A stretch of 64,000 nt of DNA from the NCBI GenBank assembly GCA_025353105.1, contig JANXRG010000088.1, positions 44,506 through 108,505 of the forward strand, read 5' to 3'. The stretch is from Verrucomicrobiota bacterium (lineage in GTDB: Bacteria; Verrucomicrobiota; Verrucomicrobiia; Chthoniobacterales; SZAS-18). Each line of letters starts with the position of its first letter. Positions within the stretch are counted from its first letter, which is position 1. The notes beneath the pieces are model-generated. The model had not been told where the DNA came from. It saw nothing but the letters and a program-made list of their open reading frames with translations, and searched no databases. This document shows, in pieces, positions 1-8,285 of this stretch. The position numbers were made by a program, and so were the translations under genes.

Positions 1-1
1 G

Positions 2-781
2 TCGAATCGTGAAGTGAAGGACTTCGTTCTGACCCGGACCGAGATCAAAGTGGAGAGCGTGAAGGACGCCCGGTTGCTGACGAGCGAATCGAACGGTACG
101 GGCCACAAGATCGGCTACGTGCGCATCACCCAATTCAACGAGCCGACCGCCGAGGAGCTCGCGAAGAAACTCGATGAGTTGCAAAAAAACGGCATGGACG
201 CGCTGGTGCTCGACCTGCGCAACAATCCCGGCGGCCTGCTCAACAGCGCGGTCGACGTCTGCGGACTGTTCGTTGCGCCCGGCACGATGGTTTGCTACAC
301 CGATGGCCGCGCGCCGTCCGCCAATCGGATCTACCGGACGGCCACCTCCGCGAAGCCCCGCCTCGATTTTCCGATCGCGGTCCTGATCAATAATGGCAGC
401 GCGAGCGGCGCTGAAATCGTCGCGGGCGCGCTCAAGGATTTGAATCGCGCAATCCTGGTGGGCGAGAAAACCTTCGGTAAGGGATCGGTGCAAAGCGTGA
501 TCCAGATGCCCGATAATTCGGCACTGCGATTGACGACCGCAAAATATTTCACCCCCAGCCGCCAGGTCATTCACGAGCGCGGCATCGAGCCGAACATCCG
601 GTCGGTTCCCACGCCCGAGCAGGAGCGCGCCCTCCTGATCCGCCGCAACGCCGAGGGTCTGACGGAGGTCGAGCGCCGCGAGGCCGACGGCATCAAGGAC
701 CCGCAATTGGATCGCGCGGTCGATGCGCTGAAGGGGATGATGATCTACCGTCAGCAGATGGCGTCGAAGAAGACGCCCTGA
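2..781 (+). CDS. S41 carboxyl-terminal processing protease, 3' part
   Basis: The coding frame is open from base 2, so the N-terminus (signal, most of the PDZ domain) lies outside the window. A GTG at 14 is in frame but there is no reason to treat it as the true start. Counting from that GTG, the catalytic serine is S131 in GSASGAEI, with the lysine 25 residues later (K156 in TFGKGSVQ) and the glutamine at 160. This is the Ser/+25 Lys/+29 Gln spacing of the Tsp/CtpA catalytic site. The substrate-strand motif LDLRNNPGG precedes it. Such proteases act in the periplasm or envelope and cleave protein C-termini. The C-terminal tail after about residue 200 is charged and not recognised. Confidence 0.93.
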   Translation, partial: SNREVKDFVLTRTEIKVESVKDARLLTSESNGTGHKIGYVRITQFNEPTAEELAKKLDELQKNGMDALVLDLRNNPGGLLNSAVDVCGLFVAPGTMVCYTDGRAPSANRIYRTATSAKPRLDFPIAVLINNGSASGAEIVAGALKDLNRAILVGEKTFGKGSVQSVIQMPDNSALRLTTAKYFTPSRQVIHERGIEPNIRSVPTPEQERALLIRRNAEGLTEVERREADGIKDPQLDRAVDALKGMMIYRQQMASKKTP

Positions 782-784
782 GGG

Positions 785-1027
785 AAAAACTCGAAGTTCG
801 AAACTCGAAGGAAGTTTCAATCGGCGTTGCTCGGGGGCAGACATCACCGGCGCGGGGGCAGGATCGTGCCCTTGCATTGCTCTCACGAAGGGTGTTGAGG
901 ACTTTATGCCTGATGGGCAGTGCTCGAAGTCAGCGCGAGAGGGAAGAATCGAAAAATGACCACGCGGAGGTCTTTCTCCCTTTTCCTGCTTTCCCCACTT
1001 CCTTTGCGTTTCGCTCTTCGAGTTTCC
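785..1027. repeat. TCGAA-type dispersed repeat pair in a convergent gap
   Basis: The gap between the protease and the convergent acyltransferase gene contains CGAAGTTCGAAACTCGAAG at 792-810. An inverted, shorter relative (CTCTTCGAGTTTCC) lies near 1013-1026. The exact 19-mer at 792-810 recurs in reverse complement at 49496-49514. Related copies lie at 13196-13223, 49395-49422 and 51602-51617, all between genes. No coding potential is seen. Confidence 0.6.
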
Positions 1028-1031
1028 TGCG

Positions 1032-2168
1032 CTAGCGGGTGGGCAGCTTCTTCGTGTCGCCAAGGACTCTTTCGAGCGCGGCGTTGGCAAATTTCTCGAG
1101 GAGGATGCCCCACGTGCTTAGGACGATGAGGACGACGACGACAATCCCGAGGAACGTCCACGCGTGGACGTCCCGGAGCTGCAGACCCAGCCAGATCACA
1201 TAGGGCTGGTGCACGAGATAGACGCCGTAGGAAAACGCGCCGACGAGCCCAATCCATTTCGCCACAAAGCTCCATTTCTCCAACAGCCCCGACACGCCAA
1301 CGACGCAAAGAAAACAACAGGCTCCGGTCCACAGGTCGGCCCAGATGTAGGGCGTGACGCCCGAATAGAAAAACGGCGCGACAAAGTATAATCCGAGTCC
1401 GGCGACCAGTCCCGCGCCGCCGAGAAGCCAGCGCTCGATCCGGGCGGGATCGGCGAGATGCAGCATGCCCAGCACCATGCCGAGCGCGAATTCCGGCAGC
1501 CGCGAAATGCCGTTGCCGCCCAGGATCCACGATCCATTCGACTGCCAGACTTCGAGCAGCATGTAGCGCATGCCGAAACCGACCGCGAAAGCCAGCAGGA
1601 GGAAACCGAGAAGGCCGATTTTCCGCATCGTCACGAAGAGAATCGGAAAAATGAAATAGAGCTGAATCAGCATCGCGAAGTACCACCACGCGGCGTTCAG
1701 ATACATGAAGTTCATCTGGATATCGATCATCCGCAGACCCGACAGGCTGATGAAGATGCGCGAATCCACCGGCTCCAACCGGGCGACGAACGGCGAGACG
1801 ACATAGACGAGGTGCGCGAGCCAATACATCGGGAACAACCGGACGAAACGGGAGCGATACCATTCCCCCCAGGCGATCGGCGCCTTGGCGGCCCGTCGCG
1901 CCGTGGCCGCGGCCAGCGACCAGCCGCTCACGATGATAAAGAGCCCGACCGCGTGAAAGCCGCATTGCGAAATGGCGTACCAGACGAGCTTCCCGCAGGT
2001 CGTCAGTGCGGCGGCGGCGTTGTCCCAGCCGTGTTCCCCCGCGACTTCGGAAACAAAATTCCCCGACATCGGCGACGGCGCCTCACGGACGGTCGTGAAG
2101 AAATGAAAATAGACGACCCACAGGATGGCAAGTCCTTTGGCGATATCGAGCCAGAGCAGGCGTTTCAT
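1032..2168 (-). CDS. Membrane acyltransferase, acyltransferase-3 family
   Basis: The 378-residue protein is almost entirely hydrophobic segments. It opens with WLDIAKGLAILWVVYFH, the family signature that carries the catalytic-type histidine in the first membrane helix. Family members transfer acyl groups, often acetyl or succinyl, to extracellular polysaccharides, lipids or glucans at the inner membrane. About ten membrane helices are visible and the C-terminus is short and basic. It is convergent with the protease gene and stands alone, so the substrate cannot be deduced. The start is the ATG complementary to 2166-2168. No convincing Shine-Dalgarno sequence is visible. Confidence 0.85.
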   Translation of the reverse strand: MKRLLWLDIAKGLAILWVVYFHFFTTVREAPSPMSGNFVSEVAGEHGWDNAAAALTTCGKLVWYAISQCGFHAVGLFIIVSGWSLAAATARRAAKAPIAWGEWYRSRFVRLFPMYWLAHLVYVVSPFVARLEPVDSRIFISLSGLRMIDIQMNFMYLNAAWWYFAMLIQLYFIFPILFVTMRKIGLLGFLLLAFAVGFGMRYMLLEVWQSNGSWILGGNGISRLPEFALGMVLGMLHLADPARIERWLLGGAGLVAGLGLYFVAPFFYSGVTPYIWADLWTGACCFLCVVGVSGLLEKWSFVAKWIGLVGAFSYGVYLVHQPYVIWLGLQLRDVHAWTFLGIVVVVLIVLSTWGILLEKFANAALERVLGDTKKLPTR

Positions 2169-2247
2169 GACGGGGGCAAAAACCGTCTAACAGTGCCCCG
2201 CCGCCAAACCAACGAGAATCTTCCGCGCCCGCTCCTTTCGCCAGCGA

Positions 2248-3291
2248 TCAGGCCGGCACCGCGATGCTCGGCGTCTCGTAGGTCACGAGCGAGAGATGAT
2301 TCGAGAGGAGCAGTTCGCCGATCACCTTGTAGTAGTCGAGCTCGTTGACCGAGAGATGATGATACAACTCACCGACCGTCATCGGGGTGCTGTAACAGAC
2401 CTGCCAGATGGCTTCCGCCAGCCAGCGCAGATCATCGAAGATCGACTCTTCGCCGTCCCAAATGAGATTCAGCTTCGAACGCCGGACCACGCACGCCGGG
2501 TCCGGGGCGCCCTCGAGGACCTCCTTGAATTCGTCGCGATATTGCAGCGCCGTGATGAGCATGTCCGTCGGGTGACGCTTGACGATTTCCCCGCCGCGAA
2601 GATTGACGGGGGGCTCGTCGCAGAGCTGGAAGGAAAACGTCCCGGTCAGCTTGTCGTGAAGGAAGAGCTGCCAGAACGCCTGTTCGCCCAGCAAGTTGAA
2701 GTACTGGCCGAATTTCGGCTCGCCGCGCTCGAAGTAGAACGAACCCACCTTTTCGCCCTTGGTGTTGATGATCGACAGCTCGCCGGTCTGCGACGAATTC
2801 AGCACCGTTTGATAAATCGTGACGAGGTCGAAATTTGCAAGGTTTCCGCTCAGCTCGAGACAGTTTGACTGCATGAAAGTCATGTCGCTCACCTGAATCA
2901 GGCGGCTGGCGAGCTGCGTCGAAATGTAATAAAAAAATGCCGGCACCCGGCGCATCAATTCCGGAAAAGACCGCTTCCGAAAGCACTGCAAGCTGGTGGA
3001 CTCACAAGCCTTGAACGAATTGCGGCTGGGAATCCCGCTCATCGCGCTCGTTTCGCCGAACATGTCGCCCCGCGAGAGGTAGCTCATGGCTTGACCCTCG
3101 GAGCGCTGGGGGTCGCCGTGAATCACCTCCACCGCGCCGCGATTGATGATGTACAGGGCGTCGCCCGCCTGATCCCCGCACTCCAGCATCGCCCCCTCCT
3201 CGAGGTGGACCACCTGCGAAAGCTCACCCAGCGCTTTCAACTCGATCGGTCGAAGCGAAGTGACAAAAGTAAAGAAGTCGCTCTTGGCCAT
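2248..3291 (-). CDS. Cyclic-nucleotide-binding domain plus PATAN (DUF4388) regulator
   Basis: From the chosen ATG (complement of 3289-3291; an in-frame ATG 78 bases upstream would add 26 poorly structured residues), the protein has 347 residues. The N-terminal half is a Crp-type cNMP-binding beta-roll with the phosphate-binding-cassette-like stretch RGDMFGETSAMSGIPSRNSF. The C-terminal half begins ELSGNLANFDLVTIYQTVLNSSQTGELSI, the hallmark of PATAN/DUF4388 domains. No helix-turn-helix is visible, so it is probably a protein-interaction regulator rather than a Crp-like activator. Two more PATAN proteins occur in the chemosensory cluster at 31-41.6 kb, so this lone gene may belong to the same network. 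Confidence 0.8.
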   Translation of the reverse strand: MAKSDFFTFVTSLRPIELKALGELSQVVHLEEGAMLECGDQAGDALYIINRGAVEVIHGDPQRSEGQAMSYLSRGDMFGETSAMSGIPSRNSFKACESTSLQCFRKRSFPELMRRVPAFFYYISTQLASRLIQVSDMTFMQSNCLELSGNLANFDLVTIYQTVLNSSQTGELSIINTKGEKVGSFYFERGEPKFGQYFNLLGEQAFWQLFLHDKLTGTFSFQLCDEPPVNLRGGEIVKRHPTDMLITALQYRDEFKEVLEGAPDPACVVRRSKLNLIWDGEESIFDDLRWLAEAIWQVCYSTPMTVGELYHHLSVNELDYYKVIGELLLSNHLSLVTYETPSIAVPA

Positions 3292-3430
3292 GTGCACCGG
3301 TTGGTTTTTTTCGGCAAAATCAAGAAAGGAGCAGGATTCAGTCCAAGCCTCGGAACGAATCCGAAACACGCATAGGATTTTACACCGCGCCCGCGCCCGG
3401 CCGATGCCTCACGGTGGGTGCGGGACGAAA

Positions 3431-4624
3431 CTAACCCCGCAAAGCGCCCGCCAGCCCAGCGATTGCCTGTCCCAGGGCAGTGATTTGGTCGGGTGTGTGG
3501 CGGGAGGTGACGGCCAGCCGCAGCCGCGCGGAACCTTGGGGGACGGTGGGATAACGGATGGCCGGGGCGAGGAATCCGCGATCCGCCAGCCGGGCTGCCA
3601 CTTCCATGGCCAGCGCCTCAGGACCGACTATCCACGGAAAGATGGCACTACCGGCGCCGCGCGGCGTCTTTTGCGACGGTCCGGGAGCTTTCGGCAATTG
3701 GGCCGCGAGATGGCGGATGTTCTGCCAGAGCGTGAGGCGGCGCTGCTCGCCCTCGTCCGACATCAGCAGTTCCAGCGACGCCAGCGAGGCCGCCGCCAGC
3801 GCGGGCGGCTGGGCGGTGGAAAAGACGAAACTGCGCGCGCGGTTGATGAGCAGATCGACCAGCGAGTGTCGGCCGGCAAGATAACCCCCGGACACACCGA
3901 TCGCCTTGCTCATCGTGCCCATGAGGATGTCGACCTCCCGCGCCACCTCGCACTCGTGCGCGAGGCCGCGACCGTTCCGGCCAATCACGCCCACCGCGTG
4001 CGCCTCATCGAGCAACAGCAGCGCGCCGTATTTTTTCTTCAAAGCCACGAGATCCCGGACGGGGGCGCGATCGCCATCCATGCTGAAGACCGATTCCGTG
4101 CAGACGATTGTGCGCGCGCCGGGGTGCTCGGCATGAGCCCATTGCAGCAGACTCTCGAGCTTGCCGAGATGATTGTGCGGAAACACGCGCAGGGTCGCGC
4201 GGCAGCTTCGCGCGGCGTCGATCAGGGAGGCATGCGCGAGCTTGTCCAGGATGACGACGTCGTCGGGTCCGGCCAGTGCGCTCAGCGCGCCGTGCGCCGC
4301 CGCATAGCCGCTGGAAAAACTGAGCGCGGCCTCGGCGCCCTTGAAGCGCGCCAGCGTTTCCTCGAGGCGCAAATGGATCGGCAGCGTGCCGCAGACCAGT
4401 CGCGACGCGCCCGCGCCCACCCCGTATTCGTCGATCGCCGCCTTCGCCGCATCGCGCAGGGCGGGATGGCCGGAGAGCCCGAGATAATCATTCGAGGCAA
4501 AATTAATCATCGGCCGGCCCACGGGCGCGACCGAACCATCGGGCGAGAGCGTCATCTCGCGCAACCGCCGGTGCAACGAGCGCGCCCGGAGTTCGGTCAG
4601 ATCATCAAGGAACGGATCGTTCAT
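3431..4624 (-). CDS. bioF: 8-amino-7-oxononanoate synthase (alpha-oxoamine synthase family)
   Basis: This 397-residue PLP enzyme condenses pimeloyl-ACP/CoA with alanine in biotin synthesis. Visible family landmarks are NDYLGLSGHP, the GAGASRLVCG loop, LDEAHAVGVIG with the PLP-pyridine aspartate, and GTMSKAIGVSGGY with the Schiff-base lysine. The ATG complementary to 4622-4624 is preferred over a TTG two codons upstream. No other biotin gene is nearby. A related alpha-oxoamine synthase (Kbl-like) is the main alternative, but the length and the DEAHAVG/TMSKA context fit BioF. Confidence 0.82.
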   Translation of the reverse strand: MNDPFLDDLTELRARSLHRRLREMTLSPDGSVAPVGRPMINFASNDYLGLSGHPALRDAAKAAIDEYGVGAGASRLVCGTLPIHLRLEETLARFKGAEAALSFSSGYAAAHGALSALAGPDDVVILDKLAHASLIDAARSCRATLRVFPHNHLGKLESLLQWAHAEHPGARTIVCTESVFSMDGDRAPVRDLVALKKKYGALLLLDEAHAVGVIGRNGRGLAHECEVAREVDILMGTMSKAIGVSGGYLAGRHSLVDLLINRARSFVFSTAQPPALAAASLASLELLMSDEGEQRRLTLWQNIRHLAAQLPKAPGPSQKTPRGAGSAIFPWIVGPEALAMEVAARLADRGFLAPAIRYPTVPQGSARLRLAVTSRHTPDQITALGQAIAGLAGALRG

Positions 4625-4770
4625 GCGCAAGGGAACACGACGCGCGAATCAGGCACTTCGCGAGGAAATAATTGGGCGCCGCAGCGAGGGCCATCTCATT
4701 TTCGCAACTTCGCCGAGATCCAACTTGCGCTTTCGAGTCCGCAAACCAATGATGCGCGACCTTGTTCCCC

Positions 4771-5229
4771 ATGAATATCGTCCCCCGCCAACTTGTTGCG
4801 ACTGCGGTCGCCTGCGTTGTCCTGACCTTCTTCGTTCCCGCGGTCCGCGCCGATCAGGGCGAGATCATCAAGGAGCTCAGCGTCACGAACACCGAACGCA
4901 TCCTCGAGGCGATGAAAGTCGAATACACCGAGGTTTCGGCCGGCACCTACCGCTTTAATCTCGGCGGCTACAAGACGCTGCTCTTCAACAAAGGAAAGAA
5001 CCTGCAGTTCTACGCGTCGTTCAAGAAGAAGACCACGCTCGGGCGCGTCAACGACTGGAATGCCGGCAAGCGCTACACGCGGGCGTACCTCGACAAGGAT
5101 GGCGATCCGGTGCTCGAGGCGGATCTTGATCTCGAAGGGGGCGTTTCCTATGGCGCCGTGGCCGAATTTTTCAAGACGTGGGTGACGTCGGTGAAACTGT
5201 TCACCCAGCATATCGGATTTACGAACTAG
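4771..5229 (+). CDS. Secreted YbjN-like protein
   Basis: The 152-residue product starts at ATG 4771 with a signal peptide (VATAVACVVLTFFVPAVRA, cleaved before or near DQGEI). The remainder resembles the YbjN fold: an alpha/beta start, then a central NDWNAGKRYTRAYLDKDGDP stretch followed by LEADLDLEGGVSYGAVAEF. YbjN-family proteins are small, of uncertain function, and linked to stress and regulatory phenotypes. Unlike most, this one appears exported. It is divergent from bioF with about 146 bases between starts and convergent with the carboxypeptidase gene. Confidence 0.7.
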   Translation: MNIVPRQLVATAVACVVLTFFVPAVRADQGEIIKELSVTNTERILEAMKVEYTEVSAGTYRFNLGGYKTLLFNKGKNLQFYASFKKKTTLGRVNDWNAGKRYTRAYLDKDGDPVLEADLDLEGGVSYGAVAEFFKTWVTSVKLFTQHIGFTN

Positions 5230-5254
5230 CGTCGAGCCGCGGCGCGGCGCGACT

Positions 5255-6172
5255 TCATCCTTGCGTGGCCAGCGCCCAGTTCAGCAACGCGTTCGCATCC
5301 GTCCAGACGGCCTTCCGGCTCGCCATCACTACGGCGATCACATGGATTCCGTTGTAGGTGCCGCTCGCGACGAGGCAGTGCCCCGCGGCGTTCGTGTAGC
5401 CGGTCTTCATCCCGTTGCAGTACGGGTTCGCCCCCAGCACCTTGTTCGTGTTCTTGAGTTCGCGAATCCGTCCGTCGGCATATTGAAATTGAAGCGTTTG
5501 CGTCGAGACGATATTGCGAATCGTCGGATTGAAGTAGGCGTAGCGGGCGATGCGCGCGATGTCGCGCGCCGTCGAATACTGGCCGGGCGCCGGCAGACCG
5601 TTGGGATTCACGAAATGCGATCCGGTCAGTCCGAGTTGCTGCGCTTTGCGATTCATGTCGTCCGCGAATGACTCAATGCTGCCCGATTGGGAGCGCGCGA
5701 GGCACCGTGCGACATCATTCGCGCTCTTCACCAGCAACGCCTGGAGGAGGTTTCCGCGGCGATACACGTCGCCCGCCCGCAATCCCAGCTTGGTTGGTTC
5801 GCAAAACGTGTCGTCGGCTTCGACGCGAACGGGATCCCCGAGCCCTCCCCGTTCGGCCACCAGCAACGCGGTCAACAGCTTTTGCGTGCTGGCCGCCTCG
5901 CGGCGAATCTCGGCGCCCTTGTCGTAAAGCACCCGGCCCGAGCGCGGGTCCAGCACAATGGCGGACTTTGCTTCAATCAGCGGCGGCTGTGAAAGACCGT
6001 TCTGGAATTTTACGGGCGCGTCGGGCTCCTGAACATACGCGGCCGGCGAACCGGTCCGCGCGCGACGTTTGCTCGTTGAGGATTCCCTTTTCTTGGCCGC
6101 GTCGACGCCGGAAGCAAAGGCCAGGCCGGCGAACACCGCGGAGATGACGACTAACCGAGCACGCCTGAACAC
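5255..6172 (-). CDS. D-alanyl-D-alanine carboxypeptidase (S11 family, PBP5/6-like)
   Basis: The 305-residue product trims the terminal D-Ala from peptidoglycan stem peptides. It has a signal peptide (VVISAVFAGLAFASGVDA) and all three S11 motifs: S95-T-Q-K98, S150-A-N152 and K256-T-G258. It ends soon after the transpeptidase-like domain, so the long C-terminal PBP5 beta domain and membrane anchor are missing, as in minimal S11 enzymes. The start is a GTG (complement of 6170-6172), chosen because it directly precedes the basic-hydrophobic signal. It follows proC on the same strand after about 75 bases. Confidence 0.92.
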   Translation of the reverse strand: MFRRARLVVISAVFAGLAFASGVDAAKKRESSTSKRRARTGSPAAYVQEPDAPVKFQNGLSQPPLIEAKSAIVLDPRSGRVLYDKGAEIRREAASTQKLLTALLVAERGGLGDPVRVEADDTFCEPTKLGLRAGDVYRRGNLLQALLVKSANDVARCLARSQSGSIESFADDMNRKAQQLGLTGSHFVNPNGLPAPGQYSTARDIARIARYAYFNPTIRNIVSTQTLQFQYADGRIRELKNTNKVLGANPYCNGMKTGYTNAAGHCLVASGTYNGIHVIAVVMASRKAVWTDANALLNWALATQG

Positions 6173-6247
6173 GGCGAACCGAATAGCGCAAATGTTGCTG
6201 AAATCAACGGGGCGCCCGTCAAAAAAATGCGATTCCGGATTCCGCGG

Positions 6248-7048
6248 TCACAGCGAACCCAACTCGCGGGAGCGTTCCGTCGCGGCTCGCACCGCCCGCT
6301 GCACGGCCGAGCGGAAGCCGGCTTTTTCCAGCACCTCAAGGGCCGCCGCCGTGGTGCCGCCCGGACTCGTCACGGCCTCGCGCAGGAGCACCGGGTGTTG
6401 GCCCGTCACCCGAACCAATTCGGCCGCGCCGGCCACGGTCTGGGTCGCCAGCTGCGTCGCCAGGGCCCGCGGCAAGCCCATCAACACGCCGCCGTCCGAG
6501 AGCGCCTCGATCATCAGAAGGACATACGCCGGACCGCTCCCGCTCACACCCAGCACCGCGTCGAGCAGCGGCTCCTTCACCTCGTGGATGTCGCCCACCG
6601 CGCCAAAAATCGTCTCCACCATCTTCGCGTGTTTCAGCTCCGCCGTGGCGCCGAGTGCGTACGCCGCCGCACCCTTTCCGACCAGCGACGCAGTGTTCGG
6701 CATCACCCGCGCGAGCGGTGAGAGCGGTCCGGAGAGCGCCTGCAAATCAGCCAGTCGCACGCCGGCCGCCACGGAAATCACGAGCCGGTCGCCGAGTCCA
6801 TGCGCCACGCCGCCCAGTGCGGGCGGAAGATCGTGTGGCTTGGTGGCAATGATGACGACTTCGCTCGCGCCGACGACCGCCGAGTTGTCCTCCGTGACCC
6901 GCACCCCCACCTCGCGCGCGAACCAATCGCGGCGCTTCGGCGTGCGCGCGCTGGCGATCACTTCGTCGCTGGTCGCCACGCCGGCGCGGATGACGCCTTG
7001 GGCGATGGCAGCCGCGAGCTTTCCGGCACCGATGAATCCGATTCGCAT
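6248..7048 (-). CDS. proC: Pyrroline-5-carboxylate reductase
   Basis: This 266-residue enzyme catalyses the last step of proline synthesis, the NAD(P)H-dependent reduction of pyrroline-5-carboxylate. The start MRIGFIGAGKLAAAIAQG gives the Rossmann GxGxxA fingerprint at the very N-terminus. The C-terminal dimerisation region VSGSGPAYVLLMIEAL and REAVTSPGGTT is the ProC signature. The frame is open 22 codons further upstream, but those codons lack family resemblance. The start is 130 bases from divergent nadA, so the two probably share a promoter region. Confidence 0.96.
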   Translation of the reverse strand: MRIGFIGAGKLAAAIAQGVIRAGVATSDEVIASARTPKRRDWFAREVGVRVTEDNSAVVGASEVVIIATKPHDLPPALGGVAHGLGDRLVISVAAGVRLADLQALSGPLSPLARVMPNTASLVGKGAAAYALGATAELKHAKMVETIFGAVGDIHEVKEPLLDAVLGVSGSGPAYVLLMIEALSDGGVLMGLPRALATQLATQTVAGAAELVRVTGQHPVLLREAVTSPGGTTAAALEVLEKAGFRSAVQRAVRAATERSRELGSL

Positions 7049-7178
7049 GGGAGGAAGAGAGTTGCGCCGCGCGACGTGGACCAGCCGCTCGGCTTCCCCA
7101 ACCCTAGCCCTCATCGGCCGTTGGAATCAATCCCGCGTTGCGATTTGCGCTGTGGAAAGGAACGGCGAACTTTACCGC

Positions 7179-8135
7179 ATGGTTGCCGTCCTTGCCCCTG
7201 CCGCGCCGCGCACCTCGCTGGCCGCCGACGTCCTCCGGCTGAAGCAGGAAAGGAACGCCGTCATCCTCGCGCACAACTATCAACTGGGCGAAATCCAGGA
7301 CGTGGCGGACTACGTCGGGGATTCCCTCGGATTGAGCTACGCGGCGCAGCGAGCCGACGCCGACGTCATCGTTTTCTGCGGCGTGCACTTTATGGCGGAG
7401 ACCGCCAAGATCGTAAACCCCTCGAAGAAAGTCGTCCTGCCCGACCTTAATGCCGGGTGCTCGCTGGCGGATTCCTGCCCGGCGGAAAAACTGGAAACCT
7501 ACCTCCACGAGCACGTCGAAAAGAATTACTACGTTGTCGCGTATATCAATTGTAGCGCGGGCGTGAAGGCTCTGAGCGACGTCATCGTCACGAGCGGCAA
7601 CGCGGTCAAAATCGTCGAGCGAATTCCCCGGGACCGGAACATCCTCTTCGTCCCGGATCAAAATCTCGGCGCTTGGGTCATCGAAAAGACCGGCCGACCG
7701 ATGGATTTGTGGCAGGGCAATTGTTATCTCCACATGGAGTTCACCCGCAAAAGCATCGAGCGGATCAAGGAACAGCACCCCGACGCCCCGGTTGTCGCGC
7801 ACCCCGAGTGCACGCTGGCGGTCCGCCTGCTCGCCGACGAAGTGTGTTCGACCGAAAAGATGGTCGGCTACTGCCGGGAGTCGCCCGCCGACGCGATCAT
7901 CATCGTGACGGAGAGCGGCATGTTGCACCGACTGCGGCGCGAAGTGCCGGGCAAGCTGTTCATTCCTGGACCGACTGATCACTGCGCCTGCGCCGACTGT
8001 CGCTACATGAAACTGAACACAATGGAAAAGCTGAGGGCCGCCCTTGAAAATCTGGCGCCGGAAATCATCATGCCCGAGGCCATCCGGAAGCGCGCCGAGA
8101 TGCCGATTCTGCGGATGCTCGAGTGGAGCAAGTAG
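7179..8135 (+). CDS. nadA: Quinolinate synthase
   Basis: The 318-residue NadA condenses iminoaspartate with dihydroxyacetone phosphate to quinolinate in NAD synthesis, using a [4Fe-4S] cluster. It starts at ATG 7179 followed by a short alanine/proline-rich lead. It shows ILAHNYQLGEIQDVADYVGDS, the cluster cysteine in NAGCSLADSCP, HPECTLAVR, and the C-terminal CACADCRYMKLNT. All family landmarks are present. The same frame stays open more than 1 kb upstream, but only as an artefact of GC-rich DNA antisense to proC and the carboxypeptidase gene. No nadB or nadC is in the window. Confidence 0.96.
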   Translation: MVAVLAPAAPRTSLAADVLRLKQERNAVILAHNYQLGEIQDVADYVGDSLGLSYAAQRADADVIVFCGVHFMAETAKIVNPSKKVVLPDLNAGCSLADSCPAEKLETYLHEHVEKNYYVVAYINCSAGVKALSDVIVTSGNAVKIVERIPRDRNILFVPDQNLGAWVIEKTGRPMDLWQGNCYLHMEFTRKSIERIKEQHPDAPVVAHPECTLAVRLLADEVCSTEKMVGYCRESPADAIIIVTESGMLHRLRREVPGKLFIPGPTDHCACADCRYMKLNTMEKLRAALENLAPEIIMPEAIRKRAEMPILRMLEWSK

Positions 8136-8157
8136 AGCGGGAGCGACGCGATTTCTT

Positions 8158-8244
8158 TAACCACAAATTACGCAGATTTACGCAGATTTTTTGGTCCGAA
8201 CTGAATCGTGGTTTTTTTAATCTGCGTGATCCGTGGTTTTAACT
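8158..8244. repeat. ACGCAGATT-type dispersed repeat, inverted arrangement
   Basis: The nadA-dsbD gap has AACCACAAATTACGCAGATT followed by TTACGCAGATTTTTT. After about 25 bases an inverted relative follows (AATCTGCGTGATCCGTGG). The AT-rich, non-coding element contrasts with the GC-rich neighbours. A second, similarly arranged copy lies at 30893-31072. The long T-run after the first arm could also help end nadA transcription. Confidence 0.7.
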
Positions 8245-8285
8245 AAAACGCATCGAAGGTCCGATTGTCTGATTCTCCTCTCCTG

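Noticed and set aside
904-1965. 353-codon reading frame on the same strand as the acyltransferase
   Set aside because: Different frame of the same DNA, Arg-rich, no family; the acyltransferase frame has the membrane signature.
6069-7178. Open frame extending nadA upstream by 370 codons
   Set aside because: It is antisense to proC and the carboxypeptidase gene, has shadow-like Arg/Ser/Pro composition, and known NadA proteins start near ATG 7179.
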